Shown: positions 23,572-36,706, numbered from the stretch's first letter. The stretch is DNA of 64,000 nt from Chamaecrista fasciculata (GCA_003254925.1 QANZ01005235.1:1-64000); one strand, 5' to 3'. Notes: a model not told the origin generated them from the sequence alone. Program-made: numbers and translations.

Positions 23572-26500
23572 TGATCAGCCCAAAAGTGAACAAGTTATTT
23601 GGCCTTCTTTTGGTATGTTTATAATAATAATATATTAGAATTAGACCAATTAATATGCTAAGTGTTGGGAAATTATAGAGCGAGCGCAGCGGAAGAAAAC
23701 GTAAAATACAAAAATTTTTCGCATAGCCTATAATTTCCTTTCAGGATCCACTAACTGTGTTTATACTAGTAGGGAAAGAAGTTTACCAAAATTCAATCGG
23801 TAGCTTTGAATTGCGATTCAGAGAAGTCCACAGCAACGCGTGTCGTTCCTCTGCCGGTGATCCACACGAACAGTTTGGCAGACACCCAGGTGCTAGCCTC
23901 CAATCTCTTCTTCCCAAGAGATTACGGGAACCAAATCTACAAATCTTGGATCTTCAAGAACACTTCTTGAATTCCCAAGAACCAAGTGGCGAACTTCAAG
24001 AACACTACTTGAATTCCCAAGAACTAAATGGCGAACTTCAAGAACACTTCTTGAATTCCCAAGAACCAAAGTGGCGCATTAATCTCACACACACAAGGCT
24101 CAACTCAAACCCCTAAACCTTTTAGGGTTTTGGTTGAACTTTTCTACTCTCTTAGAAAAGTCGACTTCTCTCTCTCTAAAACTAGGGTTTGCAAATTTTC
24201 ACTCTCTCTAGCTCAGGAAAGTCGAACTTTTAGTCTCACTAAAAGGTCTCTTTTTTAAGTCGACTTTGTGTGTCCATATATATATATATTCTCATTCCTA
24301 AATTAGGGAATTCCCAAATCTAATTAGGGAATCCTTAAATTGGTAAATAAAATAATTTTGTAAATATTATATTTAGGGAATCACAAATCTTGATTTATAA
24401 TATTACATTAATTATAATTCAAGATTAATAGACAATCCAAATTTAAATTTCAAGATCAAATCTTGAAACTAAATCTTGAATGCTCAAACCCTATTGGTTG
24501 GAATGAGTCATGAGGAATCAAATTCTTGAATAAAATATTACTTTAATATTTTAACCCTAAAATTCGACTTGCATATTTAAAATCAAATTGCAAGATCAAA
24601 TCTTGCACTTGATTTTTCAAAACATGCGCCAACCTCATACATATATACATAGGAATTTAATAATTAAAATAACAACCCTAACTTTTTGGAAGTTATAACT
24701 AACTTATTAATTTCCCTAACAATATTGAATTAAAATATTACCCTAATATCTTTAATTCAAACTTGAATCTTGAAATCAAAATCAAATCTTGAATTCAAAT
24801 TCAAATCTTGATTTAAATTAACAAAACATTTTTATTAATAAAAATAAGAAGAGGCGCCACCCTCTTCTTCTTCTTGTTATCCAAGATTAAAGAATTTAAT
24901 AAATCAATAATCCCCTAACTTTTAGGAGGCTTATCCAATTTATTATTCCCTAATATTTTAAACAATAATTTAATTGTAAATAGATTAATCAAATTAACTA
25001 TTTAACAATTAATATATTTAAACTTGTCTAACAAATTTAAATATCATAATTGTAGATTTTATTTAAGACAAGACTTCATGTCCCAGACATTCAACTATAT
25101 ATGTCTTAAATTGTGTCACTAAAGTGACTCACGAACTAACCCTAATTCGTGTCCCATTACGGTGTCTTGATCCTGCTTGTGTGTGACCCAGCAGGCCTCA
25201 TGTGAAGTTGGCAGCAAGCCATCCCTATGACTCACAAGTCGAGAGCGGACTCTAGCAAGCCATCACGACTACCCAAAAACACGTCAGTTTATCGCTTTAA
25301 CGCCAAACGACTTAACCTTAGTACCACCTTGTCATAATCCCGATTGTCACACGATATTTTGGTTGTGGATAAGGCACGGGAAAGTCATCCTTAATCCAAA
25401 CCATAACTTTCTCGATTCCTTGAGTTAGTCCCATTTCCCTGTGTGGCCACACATTCCTTGGACAGACTCATCGAGGGGCCCAGTTAAATATCTCTCAACT
25501 TAATGAGGGACAAAATTCCTTCTTGGTCAACCACATTCCTCAGCACGGTCAACGACCAAACCCGTACCTAGCCTGTATGGCTACCCTGTTACGGGCAACG
25601 TTGGACTAGGCCAAAGTTTGACATCTACAACGCCGGAATAGTCAAAACCTCAGGTTTAAGGGCATCGTGACAGGTGTACAGGAGAGGCTAGCTCATGACT
25701 AAACCCATGCAGGACTCTCCGGGTCGGTCCAGCAACTTGTAACCCCTTACATAATTGCACCATGACTCTCGTAAAGCATCGTATGCATGTATCTCCATAC
25801 ACCGAAGTCATGCTGGTCTTAGTTCATTCACATTCCCACATGAATAATCGACCAGGGACAGTTTTAGAATAATTATCACATAATTAATCAATGATTGTTA
25901 TCATAGTAAACATGATAATAATATGATAACGACTCAATTTATCATCTATAAATTAGTCAATCAATATGTTCATACATATAAAATGATTGGTCCCAGGGCA
26001 CAATCTCCATCACTAAGGGCAACACTAAGGTATGGTGGAATAAAGTGGATAAAATAAGTTAATTAGCGTTATTTATTGTATTTTATAAATAGGTGCTACT
26101 TAATGGTTTATTCAGTGTTTCAGATATCCAAACAGGGCGAAACCAAGAAGGAAATATCAGAATATTCTAGAAGATCGCCTTGAGCAAAGAATGTCTCTGC
26201 GCCGCCGCGTGAGCCGCTGGCGCAAACACGAAATTTACACGGCTTAGGAATATTCTGGAATATGACGTCAGTTGATAAGTTTCAGAGGACTTTGGATCTG
26301 CGCCGCCTCTTTGAGCTAGCGGCTCAAAGTGGAAATCTCGCGGCTCAGAATATTCGAAGCAGTAGAGTAACGCAGATATAATCGAAGATACGAAGATATA
26401 ATCGAAGTAACGCAGATATTTCGCTGCACCGTCGATTTAAGCCGCCGGCTCAGCCAACGGCTCAGATGCAATCTTCTTCTCCTTGACTTGCGGATCAAGC

Positions 26501-27372
26501 ACACTACTCGACACTATAAATAGAGGTCGTCATTCCACGCTCAAAGCATTGGTAATCAGTTCTCCAATTCTCTCTTTAGTTTAGGAAAGTTCTCATCTTA
26601 GAGTATGAGTAACTAAGTAGGTAAATACTTGAGGAATGCCTCAAGGATGTGACTTGAGTTCACCATGTTTCGTTGTTTAAGTCCAAATGTTGATGTTGCA
26701 TTTATGAGGTATGACTAACTCTTTCAAGTGTACATGTTGAAGGTTGTTATATATAAGTAGTAGATCATATTTTGTTAAAGTAATGGGACCTTGGCATTCC
26801 CGGAGTCTGCCTCTCTCACGATTAACGAAGTAGCCCTTTAGGGTTTGCTAAAGGGTGGTTTACAATATCTTGTTTGCATATTAGGAGTGCCATATATATA
26901 TATATATACATTTGTTCATTGTTCCGATGTGACAATAATATAGATTGTCCCGAAGAGCTTTGGCAAATAGCTCATGAATCCAGTCATGGATGAGTCACCA
27001 ATCCTAACCTGTATCCTCTCTATTGTTTGATTGATTGTGTTTATAGTTTAAATGCATGTTCTAACATAGATAAGTAATTGCATATTTATTATCTAATCTT
27101 TATAATGAATGAACTATGATAGTCCATCTCTAGGATTTTCTCTCAAGTATTGTTTTGACTCATTAAGATCTTATTAAATCGTGACAACCCTCAAGAATAG
27201 AAGTTATAGTCTTCGTCACAATTCTTCTTACCTCATCACATTGAGTTCCGCGAGAGTTCGACCTTGGGTGTGCATCTATACTATATTTTAATAAATATAG
27301 TTATACTTGCAAGGCTCGAGTATAATTAATTTGACGTGTTTGACACCTTACGACGGGTGTCCGCGCATATCA
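23572..27372 (+). repeat. Athila-like 3' LTR, interrupted
   Basis: LTR halves 23572-23662 and 26013-27372 are separated by a solo copia LTR; the sum is about 1.45 kb. It retains the ~95 bases missing from the 5' LTR but has a local rearrangement near 26365-26420 where GATATAATCGAAG is duplicated. Ends CGCATATCA, then the GTACT duplication. Confidence 0.9.
23663..26012 (-). mobile_element. Solo copia LTR inside the Athila 3' LTR
   Basis: 2350 bases, TGTTGGGAAATT at the left and CACAATCTCCATCA at the right, flanked by CTAAG on both sides (23658-23662 and 26013-26017). It shares the conserved blocks of the copia LTRs at 8273 and 15377 (for example GTCGAGAGCGGACTCTAGC and CTCCGGGTCGGTCCAGCA) but is clearly diverged from them. 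No internal region remains, so it is the product of LTR-LTR recombination. A short direct repeat of AAGAACACTTCTTGAATTCC-type units occurs three times at about 23955-24065. Confidence 0.9.
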
Positions 27373-27377
27373 GTACT

Positions 27378-28312
27378 GCTATGCGACATCAATATATAAA
27401 TATATGTATGATATGTATGATTGGTGTAATATAATAAGTTTTAGCGGTAAGTTTTTACAAATACCAAAAAGCTTAGGGAAGTAGCTAGCTATGACCAACA
27501 TACGATGAATTTAGACAAAAGAAAGGTAATAAAGAAATGATTAGTGTAATATAATAAGGTTTTAGCAGTAAGTTTTTCTCTACTGGAAGGGGCTTAAAAA
27601 AGGCAAAGGGGGACAAATAGAGGATTACATGGAAGGAGATAGTGCCAATATTTTAGCACAAACAAACAAACCACAACAAAATCACAAACAAACACTCATT
27701 CGTCTGTAATAATGAGTCAATATTTCAGCACAAACGAACGAACCTTTGCTGAGAAATTTAGGGTTGAGAAATCTACCTTTTCGTTGAGAAATCCAAGCAC
27801 AAACCCTCCTTTGACTTTACAATATCATCATCATTCTTGTCTGGATTTCAGAAATTTAGGGTTTTGTTGTTCGATGCGACGCAGAGAAGAAGAAGACGCA
27901 GAGGGGCACGATTTTGACGAAGACAAAGATGAAGAGAGGCACGATTCAGACGCTGACGAAGATGAATTTTGTTGTGTTGGAGAGAAGACGAAGACATTCA
28001 GGCATGATTTTGATTTTGGAGAACACAAGAGGCAGAGATGAGGGCACGAGATTTGTTACGAAGATGAAGAGAATTTTGGTTGAATAGCGATTTGATCTTC
28101 AGTTTGTTTGAAAGTGAGACTAATTTGGTTTAAAAAAAATAACACGTGAGATGCAGGTGCTAAAGATCCGTTAAATTTTGACAGAAAACGTTTAGAGGGT
28201 ACCGATGTGTCAAAGGTCCAAACCTCAGGGTACCAAAGTGTCAAGTTGCAAACCACAAGGTACCAAAGTGAAATAGGGTCAAACCTCAGGATACCAAAGT
28301 GTAATTTACCCT
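27378..28312. other. Right flank of Athila insertion; possible MULE 5' end
   Basis: Continues the locus interrupted at 6073. A segment near TGTAATATAATAAG...TTTTAGC recurs at about 27425 and 27548. A 109-codon open frame at 27712-28041, ending in an acidic, Asp/Glu/His-rich stretch, has no family I recognise and is probably chance. From 28193 to 28312 a GGTACCAAAGTG motif recurs and the block ends AAAGTGTAATTTACCCT; read inversely this is the GGGTAAATTACACTTTGG start common at termini of plant DNA elements, and may be the outer end of the MULE. Confidence 0.4.
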
Positions 28313-28439
28313 AAAGTTTTTATAAATATTGAAATATTTTATTAATCGTTCATATTTATGATTTGTTTTTTTATTTATAGTAGTTATAGATGTAAAAAGT
28401 TGAATGAATATAAATTTTATATTAACAAAAAATAGTTTA

Positions 28440-28592
28440 TTTTATAATTTTTTTGGGTCTGGGTCCGGGTATGAGATTAGACTACCCAGCGGGTATGGGT
28501 ATGGGGATTGATTTTGATACCTGCTCATATATGGGTCCGGTCCGGGTATCATAGTACCTTACCCATACCCTACCCATGATCATCCCTAATCA
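28440..28592. repeat. 'Gggtatggg' low-complexity repeat, hAT-MITE-like right end
   Basis: Clustered GGGTATGGG / CCCATACCC units ending CATGATCATCCCTAAT. The same kind of sequence with a CATCATCCCTAA end is seen at 47640-47756. Looks like the right part of a MITE; no left end found. From 28593 to 28792 the DNA is AT-rich with nothing recognised. Confidence 0.4.
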
Positions 28593-28792
28593 CTCAATTA
28601 ATTTAAATACATCAAAACATATTCATTTATTTATTTTTTCATTTTTCATTAAATATGCATATAAGTAACGTAATTAATAATATAAAAATCATTTATAAAC
28701 ATAAAATTATTTAAGAGTTATCCTATTCAATAAAATCATTAGATCAATGCCTAAATAAAAATCCTTTGAGATCATATTAAATTTAAATTTTA

Positions 28793-29178
28793 CTTAAGTG
28801 CACTTTTGGTCTCTTAACTTTCGCAAAGGTCTCAATTTGGTCCCTTAACTGTTTTTATTGCAATTTTGGTCCCCTAACTTTCACAAAAGTCTCAATTTGG
28901 TCCCCTAAATTTTTTTGTTACAATTTTGGTCCCCTAACTTTTGAAAACGTCTCACCGTTGGTCCCCCTAACTTTCGCAAAAGTCTAAATTTTGGTCCCCT
29001 GACTTGGAACCAATGGTGAGACGTTTTCAAAAGTTAGGGGGACCAAAATTGCAACAAAAAAGTTAGGGGACCAGATTGAAACATTTTCAAAAGTTAGGGG
29101 ACCAAAATTGCAACAAAAAAGGTTAAGGGACCAAATTGAGACCTTTGCGAAAGTTAGGGGACCAAAAGTGCACTTAAG
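28793..29178. repeat. Fold-back element of the ggtccctaactttt type
   Basis: The left arm begins CTTAAGTGCACTTTTGGTC and the right arm ends with its near-exact complement GACCAAAAGTGCACTTAAG. Inside, units such as TTTTGGTCCCCTAACTTT repeat in both orientations, so almost the entire 386 bases can fold into one hairpin. No coding potential. Confidence 0.85.
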
Positions 29179-29179
29179 C

Positions 29180-30966
29180 CTAAGTTATATCTATATCATA
29201 GCACACGACTCATTTCCATCCGCATTCACGTCTCTCTCTCATCTCACACCTTCCGATCACCCACCGCTACTCCGTCGCAGCACCACCACCACAGCCAAGT
29301 TTCGTCGTCATCTGCCACCTTCCGGCCGCCGGAATACGCCGACGGTGGTCTTGGACGGCAGCGCCGCTCCTCTTCCTCCTCCCTCTTAGGTGGTTTCTCT
29401 TCTCCTCTTTTTTCCCTCTTTTGGTTCTTCATGTATTGGCCACCAAAATTTCTGATCTTTGCTGCAAATTTCTGCAACGTTGTTCATTTTAGTATTCCCT
29501 AACCTTGGTTAGAGCTTGGCTTCACATTCATAAATTCAGGGACTCGATAAGCAAAACTTTAAATTGAGTTTTTTGGCCAATCCTTCGGGTTTCCTTGAAA
29601 TTGTTGGTTTAGGTGAGCTTATTTGAGGATTATAATGAGTTATATAACTTTGATTTGAATTTAGAAAGTGGATTTTGAAACTTAGTTATCATGCATGAAA
29701 CTTTAAAGTTGCAGTTTGGTTCCTATGTGTGATTTTAATGGCTTTGATGAACTAAATGGATTTCTTTGGAACTATGGAGGACCCTAACATCATATTCTTG
29801 ATTTAAATGTGTCAAAATCAAAATGTGCAAGTTTAGTTCAAAGAATGGAAGTGCCAAGTTTCAAGGATGGGCCTATGCTCATGATCTTTAAACTTATTTA
29901 TGATCTAATCTTGAACTTATGGATCTCAAAACAATTGTTGAAGCTCCCAAATTGAATACCCAAGTCTCTTTTTGGTTTTTGATTAGAATGCTAGGATTTT
30001 AGGTGGGTGTAGCTAGGGATTTAAGATAGGTCTTAGGAAGTGTGTTGTGAGAGTCTTTTGCTAGTTTCGTGAAGAATTGGACCTTCGGGTCATTGAGGTC
30101 AATTCTTGGAATGTGTCATTGAATCTTTGTTGTGCATGTACTTATAGATTTGCCTACCCTGATCGTTGGTTGGAAGCTTAATGGTGTAGTTATATATCCT
30201 CCCGATCGAGGTAAGTAGCTATCTTATCCCCACCCCGTTGAGGGTTTACTTGACTGTTGATATTACTTGTTAATTGACTATTTGTTATCGTTTATTTGAA
30301 ACTCCTAAATTTCAAATATACTTGTACTTGATGATGAACTTCTTGAATGAAGTAACTTGATGAAAATTGTTGAACTCTGGCTGTGTATTTACTTGCTCAC
30401 TTAAGATGTTGATTGATGCTGATGATAGTATTCAATTCTTATTCAAGTGTGCTGTATGTTCTGGATTGATTGAATTTGATTGTGCTTGTGTTTGTGTATG
30501 CCCTCTTGAGATGAAATCAGACAAGTTACGAAATGGCCCTCATGCATGAGAAGAAGTGGATATGAGAAACTCTTTGGGGACGGTGATACGTAACACCCAA
30601 GTGGAAGAGGAAACAAATAGGGAAATGAGAAATCCCTTGGGATGACGATATGTAACACCCAGTCGAGTTGTGATATTTGATGTACTTATTGTGTTAAACT
30701 TCATATGGCTGTGAATTTATGATTGTGTTCTGTTGAATAGTGGTATTGCCGATATTGAATGTTTCATTCTCTCGTGATTAAGAAGATATCACTGGACTCT
30801 CATATTGTTGCTGTTAATTCTATAGGAAATGCTATAGATGTGGGAGTCGATAGGATTAGGGGTGAACAAAATCCGGCCTGGCCCGGCCCCACTTCGAGCC
30901 GGGTCCCGAGTCTAGCTCTTGTAGGCCCAGTTCGGGGTATACCCATTATTTATTTATTTTATCATT

Positions 30967-30997
<31 letters not shown>

Positions 30998-32778
30998 ACA
31001 AAATATTCTTTTTTATTGTAGAAAATATATATGTATTATTATTTTTATTAATTGTATATTAAAAAAATACATAAAACATATACTTGATCTCAATTAAATC
31101 AATATGTTTTTAACAAATAAATCAAATTAAATGTTTTTAATAATTAAAACATCACTAAAGTGATCCAAAATTGATTTTTTGATCAATATATACAAGTTAA
31201 AAATCATTTAAAAAAAATAAATGGCTTAAGTAAATAAATGTAATAATTTTGGGCCAGTCGTGCCCGACTGACCCGGTGGCCCAGCCCAGCCTGGCCTGTG
31301 TGCACCCCTAGACAGGATTTTTATGGTCTATATTTAAGCTCTCCTTAAAAAAAATGAACTTTTACTTTAAACCGATGTTTTCAAGAAATCATTTTTTTCC
31401 ACTAAAACATTTTGCGATTAATAACCTTTCTAAAGTTTAACTTCTAATATTGTCAAAATTATGTTGAAATCAGCCATATACTTTGATGACATGATGGTTT
31501 CACATGGTTTTAAAATCTCCCATCACTCCTTTCGTTCAATTTCCCCTAAAACTTAAATCATGACATTTTAGAAAAAGCTTCCTTTCAAAAGAAGTCACTC
31601 TTGTGTACCATTATCTTTCTTTAACCTTGATTTCACATAACTTTAAAAGTTATTTTGTTAAAGAGACTTTTCCTAAACATTTTGTGATCAAATTTCATTT
31701 TAGCAAAACTTATTGTTATCGTTTTTATTTTAGTAAAACTTACTTTTTGTCACTTCTCTTTAGTAAAGCCCAATAGTATTGCTCTTTACTTTTTTCCGTA
31801 AAATATTATCACTCATTACTTAGCGTTTTTAAACTTTATCCTTTTAAAAATTGTTTTAAAGATAGATATCTTACAAACCTTCCTTTTCAATGAGTCATTT
31901 TTATAAAGTATAGTTTCTTTAGTGTTTTACACTCCAAGCTTAAAGTCGTAAAACTGGATTCTCACCACCCTCTCTATTAAGTTGATAAACTTTACTTAAT
32001 TGAGATCCTTTTTAAAAATATTTGTAGTCCTTAGAAAACTTCCTACTGTAATGTTCCTAGATAATTGTAATTCTTGCTTTTGCTCTCTTAGAAATTTGCA
32101 AGTTTTCCTTCAATGTGCTATCTCCTATCTTATACTTGCATGTGTTCAAATAATTGTCTATGTTAAATGCTGTAGTTAAATTTATATTATTATGGATAGT
32201 GGACTATTGTAATTGCTGATTTAATTGGCTACCCTTTTCCCTACGTGGTGGTGCCCTACACCACGATTATGATGGGTTAGCCATTCATTGAGTTTCAACT
32301 CACCTCTCTTTTTAACAATTTTCAGATATAGGTTTAGGACAAGCCACTATGTCTATTCCGTTAGGGAGCTAATTTGAAGTCCACATGATCGTTCGTGTAG
32401 GTAGTTTGTCCTCTTTAAGTAAAGTTGTATTAAACTCTAGATTGTTAGCTCCACTAGTACTTAGGAAGAGGATTTGGGTATATGTATCATCATTATTTTG
32501 TATGTCTTGCTTATGCGAGAGATTGATTGATTGTGTATTTTGTTATGTTACTTTGAAATGTTATTTACATTTATTTGGTGATACTCTAGGTTGACAGGTT
32601 AACAATTATGCATGTGGATATTGAGTTTATAATGTCTGAATATGGTGGAGAGTATATATTGTGATTTATCATGATTATGTTATGCTGATTGTTATGGATT
32701 GTCTGTGGGTAGGCTTACGGCGTGGGTAGGGCCCATGTCCATGCCAGTCACGTGCTCCTCCTGGAAGGGGTCGTGACA
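29180..32778 (+). repeat. Probable chromovirus (Tekay/Del-like) LTR, with nested MITE
   Basis: No long ORF. The end GGGGTCGTGACA at 32767-32778, the ATTGAGTTTCAACTCACC block near 32288 followed by a TTTTCAG acceptor-like site, a GATACGTAACACC motif near 30585, and a GC-rich leader (29200-29390) behind a possible TATA sequence together resemble LTRs of plant Tekay/Del chromoviruses. I see no left LTR terminus, no target duplication and no internal genes, so this is a family-level guess. It could contain host promoter DNA, since the TRB gene starts 400 bases beyond. Confidence 0.4.
30857..31310. mobile_element. hAT-like MITE
   Basis: Ends TAGGGGTGAACA / TGTGCACCCCTA are inverted repeats. Flanks GATAGGAT (30849-30856) and GACAGGAT (31311-31318) match at seven of eight positions, as expected for an 8-bp hAT duplication. 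Near both ends there are GGCCC/GGGCC-rich arms (CCTGGCCCGG, CCGACTGACCCGG). No ORF. Confidence 0.8.
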
Positions 32779-33185
32779 AAATGGTTCTTGTAATGTTATA
32801 GTCCTCTTCAAATGGTAGAAAGACAAGATGTTTGCTCCTGAACATTGCAGTGTGTCTCTACTGTTAAACATTTGGTGGTTAGTGGATGATATTGAGGTGA
32901 ATTTAGGAATTAGGGGCAATGATGTATGCTCTGTGACTCAGTCTTATAAGTTATTATTATTTTATTTTCAGTTACTATCATTGAGGGCTCAGAGGTTGAC
33001 ACCTTGTATTATATTTTCCATTCCCCTTTTGTTTGTAGGTTATGAAGATCTTGAGATCAATCAGTAGTTAGATTTTTCTCGTGTGTGGATGGACATGCAG
33101 AAGAGAGCAACACTTAATTTCTAAGCTTTTCTTTAGGATGGAATCAAAGATTAGACTGTCTTAAAATGTTGCTGGATTTCTTTTA

Positions 33186-36100
33186 ATGGGTGCTCCTAAG
33201 CAGAAATGGACTGCAGAAGAAGAAGCAGCACTGAAAGCTGGAGTAGTCAAACATGGAGCAGGAAAATGGCGAACTATACTTACAGACCCAGAGTTCAGTT
33301 CCATTTTGCGCATGCGTTCAAATGTAGATCTAAAGGTATTTCTTTTCAGTGATCTAGCCAATAGTGGTAAACTAACAGCAAGGAAATTGTTTCATTTTGT
33401 CAGCCTTGGGGATGTTAGAGTTAAACTTCCTGGGTTGCTGTTTGTTTATAGTATACTAAAAGAAATATGTACAGTTTTATGCTTTCTTCAGATTGCCAAA
33501 CTTGTGGCATACATTGGGTTATGATTTGAATTACAAACAGGATAAATGGAGGAACATAAATGTGACAGCAATTTGGGGATCCAGGCAGAAGGCAAAGCTT
33601 GCACTTAGAAGGAATCTTCCAGCCCCTAAAAATGATAGTAACCATTTTGCCTTGAACAACATAGTTCAACCTGGTGAAGAAGTTCCTGATACTAAGCCTC
33701 AAGCATTTTCTGGTGGAACAGTGCTATCTGCTAATTCAAAACGACAAATAGCAAGGTTATAGGACTTCTTGTCTAACTGGTCTTCCATTTATTATTTAAT
33801 TGAAAAAATAAATAAACAAATACACCATAAAAAGTCAACTTAACATAAGTCAATCTCTTTGGTGAACAAAGTCAATCTTAATTAAATTGATCTTATAATG
33901 CCCTTGCATGCATTTTTGCATTTTCAAAGATGTTATTTGTCCATATTTAGGTTTCACTTGCTTAAAGATATTTGATCAATGATTTTCTTCTTTCATTTCA
34001 GTTTTGATGGAAATGCTTGGTGTAGTTTGTAAAGATTTTACTGAAATTTTGAAACTTTATCCGTGGAAATATGTAATGTTATTTAGTCATACTTGTGTTT
34101 CTCATAGTAGAAATGCCTAAATACTGTAACAATGTTATGCTGGCAAGTGAAAGTGGGCTTTGGAGTGGTGATTGTTGTAGCTGCTTTAGTTATTAATTAA
34201 TCCAACGTGGAATAACACCCCACCGCCACCTCTTTTTTGTTATTTCCAATTTTCTAATCTAGCTATGAAAGGCTTGTATGAGAAAGATGTGACCTGGCTT
34301 TGGCATAACACAACTGTTGAAACTGATCAATGACAGCAGGCTGGATAATCTTATATTAGAGGCTATTATCAATCTGAAGGAGCCAAAGGGTTCTGACAGG
34401 GCTGCCATATCTACATACATAGAGGTATTTATCTTTTACTTCTTTCCACTTATGATGCAACTCCTTGAACTAAAACATCAAGAGAAACCAAACATTGATG
34501 TTCAAAGTTTCAGTGCATCTATGTCTTAGTGCTATATATATTATTTATATTCCTGCTTTAATAGATCTCTTCATTTCCAGTTCTTCTTGCATGGATTGGT
34601 TTAAATCTAGGAACTGACTGTAACTGGTATCATTTTTTCCCAATCTAATAAAAAATTTCATAATTCACCTTATAAAATATGTGGAATACTAACCTGCTTA
34701 CTTTTCTTGGAAGCCAGCTTCCTGTAGGTGGACCATGATACCATTTCTCTTCTTAAAATATACCAACAGTACGGGCTTCCAAATCATTTTCTTAAAACAC
34801 AAATATCTTAGAACCTTGCATTCATTGTCTTTTAAGAGAGAAACAGTTTTTTGCCCGACACCAAATTATGAGGATGCTAACCTCCAGTTAAAAATGAGAA
34901 ATGTAGCATTCTGATTGGCCAAAATCAGAAACTACACTATAAGGTCTAGGAAGAAAGGTAGAGGATAGAAAGGATGTGGTAGGTTGGTATTGTCTTTGGG
35001 GTTTTAGGTAGAGTAGTGGGGGTGCGGCAGACATGTACTTTGCTGTAGGGTGGGTTTTGGAAATTCGGTTATTGAGAGAGATCGTAAGAGTAAAGGGAGA
35101 GTGGGAGAGAGTACATGGAATAATTATACAGTGGCTTTGGTGGGTGGGAGATAGCTAGTGTCATGAAGGCCTAGCTTTGCAATCATTTTCCTGTCATGTT
35201 TATGATTTGCTATTATTTCTTCACTTCTGCTGGCCTATGAGCAACTCGGCTACTGTGGTAGAATTGCTCATTTGCTGGTATTTCCTCTTCCATAAAGACT
35301 ATATTTCATAAATTTTCCTAGTTTTTAGCTTGGGTTCCATCATATACCCCTTTTAATATGTACCTTTTGTTTATGGATTAATTTATCATGGATCTATGAA
35401 AAATTTATGTGCCTAGACATCAATCAGTCTGTTTTTATTATTGAGTTTATATCTTCAAAAATTATATTATTGTTAGTAAATGTTTACCACTTGGGTCCGT
35501 AGACCACTACATTGTATGTTATTTGCCAGCAATTTAAACTAGCCATGACATGCAACTGCTAAAATTTATGTACGCTACATAACCAAAGGGCCTCACTTTT
35601 TACTTTTAGTATATATATTTTGTTTGATTAGCAGTTGTTCTTACCTCATGGTAAACAAACCATTTATCTTTTGCTCTATTCGTGTTACAAAAGTTTTTGA
35701 ACAAGTCATGATATGCTATATTTTGCCCATCTTGTCAAATATCCCAACTTTACCATGCAGCTTACCAAAGACTGTTAATACTAGTAATATAATTTGCCTA
35801 TCTAACCTGACCTGCAACCACTTATTGCTTCAAAAGCTATTATGACACTTTTAACCTTTTTCAGGATCAATACTGCTCTCCTCCAAACCTCAGAAATATA
35901 TTGTCAACAAAACTGAAGCATATGGTGGCAAGTGGCAAATTAATAAAGGTACTCTTGTGTCAGTTAATATTATAGCAACTTTTGTAATCTTTTTGCCCGT
36001 GTGATCAGGAATGCATCAACTGAAAGTCAATGTGGATAATATTTGGAGAACCAATGATATGTCAAATATGACAGACATTTTAATAATGTCTGATGTAACT

Positions 36101-36706
36101 GAAAGTTTAAACCAAAGGTGATTTACAAAGACAAATAATTGATTATATGTACATATGTAAATAAATATTCCTTACACCTTTGGTTTTTGCACCGTCCATA
36201 ACTGCGTTTAGTTAGATTTGATTTGATATATTGCCTCATCAGATGAACCATGGAAATTTGTTCTCACTTCTCGCAGTAAAATTACTTTTAGGCACACAAT
36301 TAACTTAAAATATTTGATTAGTTGTTTTTGTTTGTGACATTTTTATTGCCAGGTGAAGCATAGGTACAGGATAACACCCAGTTCTACATTTCCTGAGAAA
36401 AGAAGATGCTCTTCCTTGTTACTCCTAGAAAGTAGACCCAATGATTTCTCAAAAGCAGAGAAGAATGATGTAAACATCCTTTCAAAACCCAGCGTTGATG
36501 CCGAGCTATCAAAAGTGAAGGGCATGACTGCACAAGAGGCTGCTGCTGCTGCTGCAAAAGCAGTTGCTGAGGCAGAAGCTGCCATTGCAGAGGCAGAGAT
36601 TGCAGCTAAGGAGGCAGAGGTTGCAGAAGCTGAAGCTGAGGCTGCACAAGTGTTTGCAAAAGCAGCAATGAAGGCACTAAAATGCAAATCACTTCATATT
36701 TGGTAG
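33186..36706 (+). CDS. TRB: Telomere repeat-binding factor (TRB, single-Myb-histone family), 5 exons, 295 aa
   Basis: Exons 33186-33335, 33541-33755, 34340-34424, 35865-35948 and 36353-36706 join in frame, all with GT..AG introns. Residues 1-60 form the N-terminal Myb/SANT domain ([22 protein letters not shown]) and end in the telobox motif NVDLKDKWRN, which spans the first splice. Residues about 120-190 form the linker-histone H1/H5-like domain ([24 protein letters not shown]). From about 236 an Ala/Glu-rich coiled coil runs to residue 283. The protein binds plant telomeric TTTAGGG repeats and short telo-boxes in promoters, acts in the nucleus, and in Arabidopsis recruits PRC2 and associates with telomerase. 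Length fits the family (about 295-300 aa). Residue 57 onwards has [13 protein letters not shown], one residue variant of the usual ASGWGSR. A 5'-UTR exon probably lies upstream but I cannot place it. Intron 3 (34425-35864) has a purine-rich patch near 34930-35160. Confidence 0.92.

Larger units (their letters stand above)
6074..27372 (+). mobile_element. Athila-type Ty3/gypsy element, complete ends, no RT/integrase, with two nested insertions
   Basis: The element runs from TGATCAGCCC at 6074 to CGCATATCA at 27372 and is flanked by a perfect 5-bp duplication GTACT (6069-6073 and 27373-27377). It has two related LTRs, a tRNA-Asp-type PBS, gag with protease, two further ORFs and a G-rich polypurine tract. 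No reverse transcriptase, RNase H or integrase can be read between the protease (ending 19269) and the 3' LTR. Removing the copia insertion (9.5 kb) and the solo LTR (2.35 kb) leaves about 9.4 kb. It therefore looks like a non-autonomous derivative of the Athila/Tat branch that needs pol from a relative. A second, partial copy lies at 54785-59368. Confidence 0.9.

Noticed and set aside
27712..28041. 109-codon frame with an acidic tail
   Set aside because: No similarity recognised, no splice or promoter support, and it lies in transposon-flanking DNA.
33049..33185. Possible upstream coding exon of the TRB gene
   Set aside because: The family starts at MGAPKQKWT, exactly at 33186; upstream DNA has no conserved residues and could be only 5' UTR.
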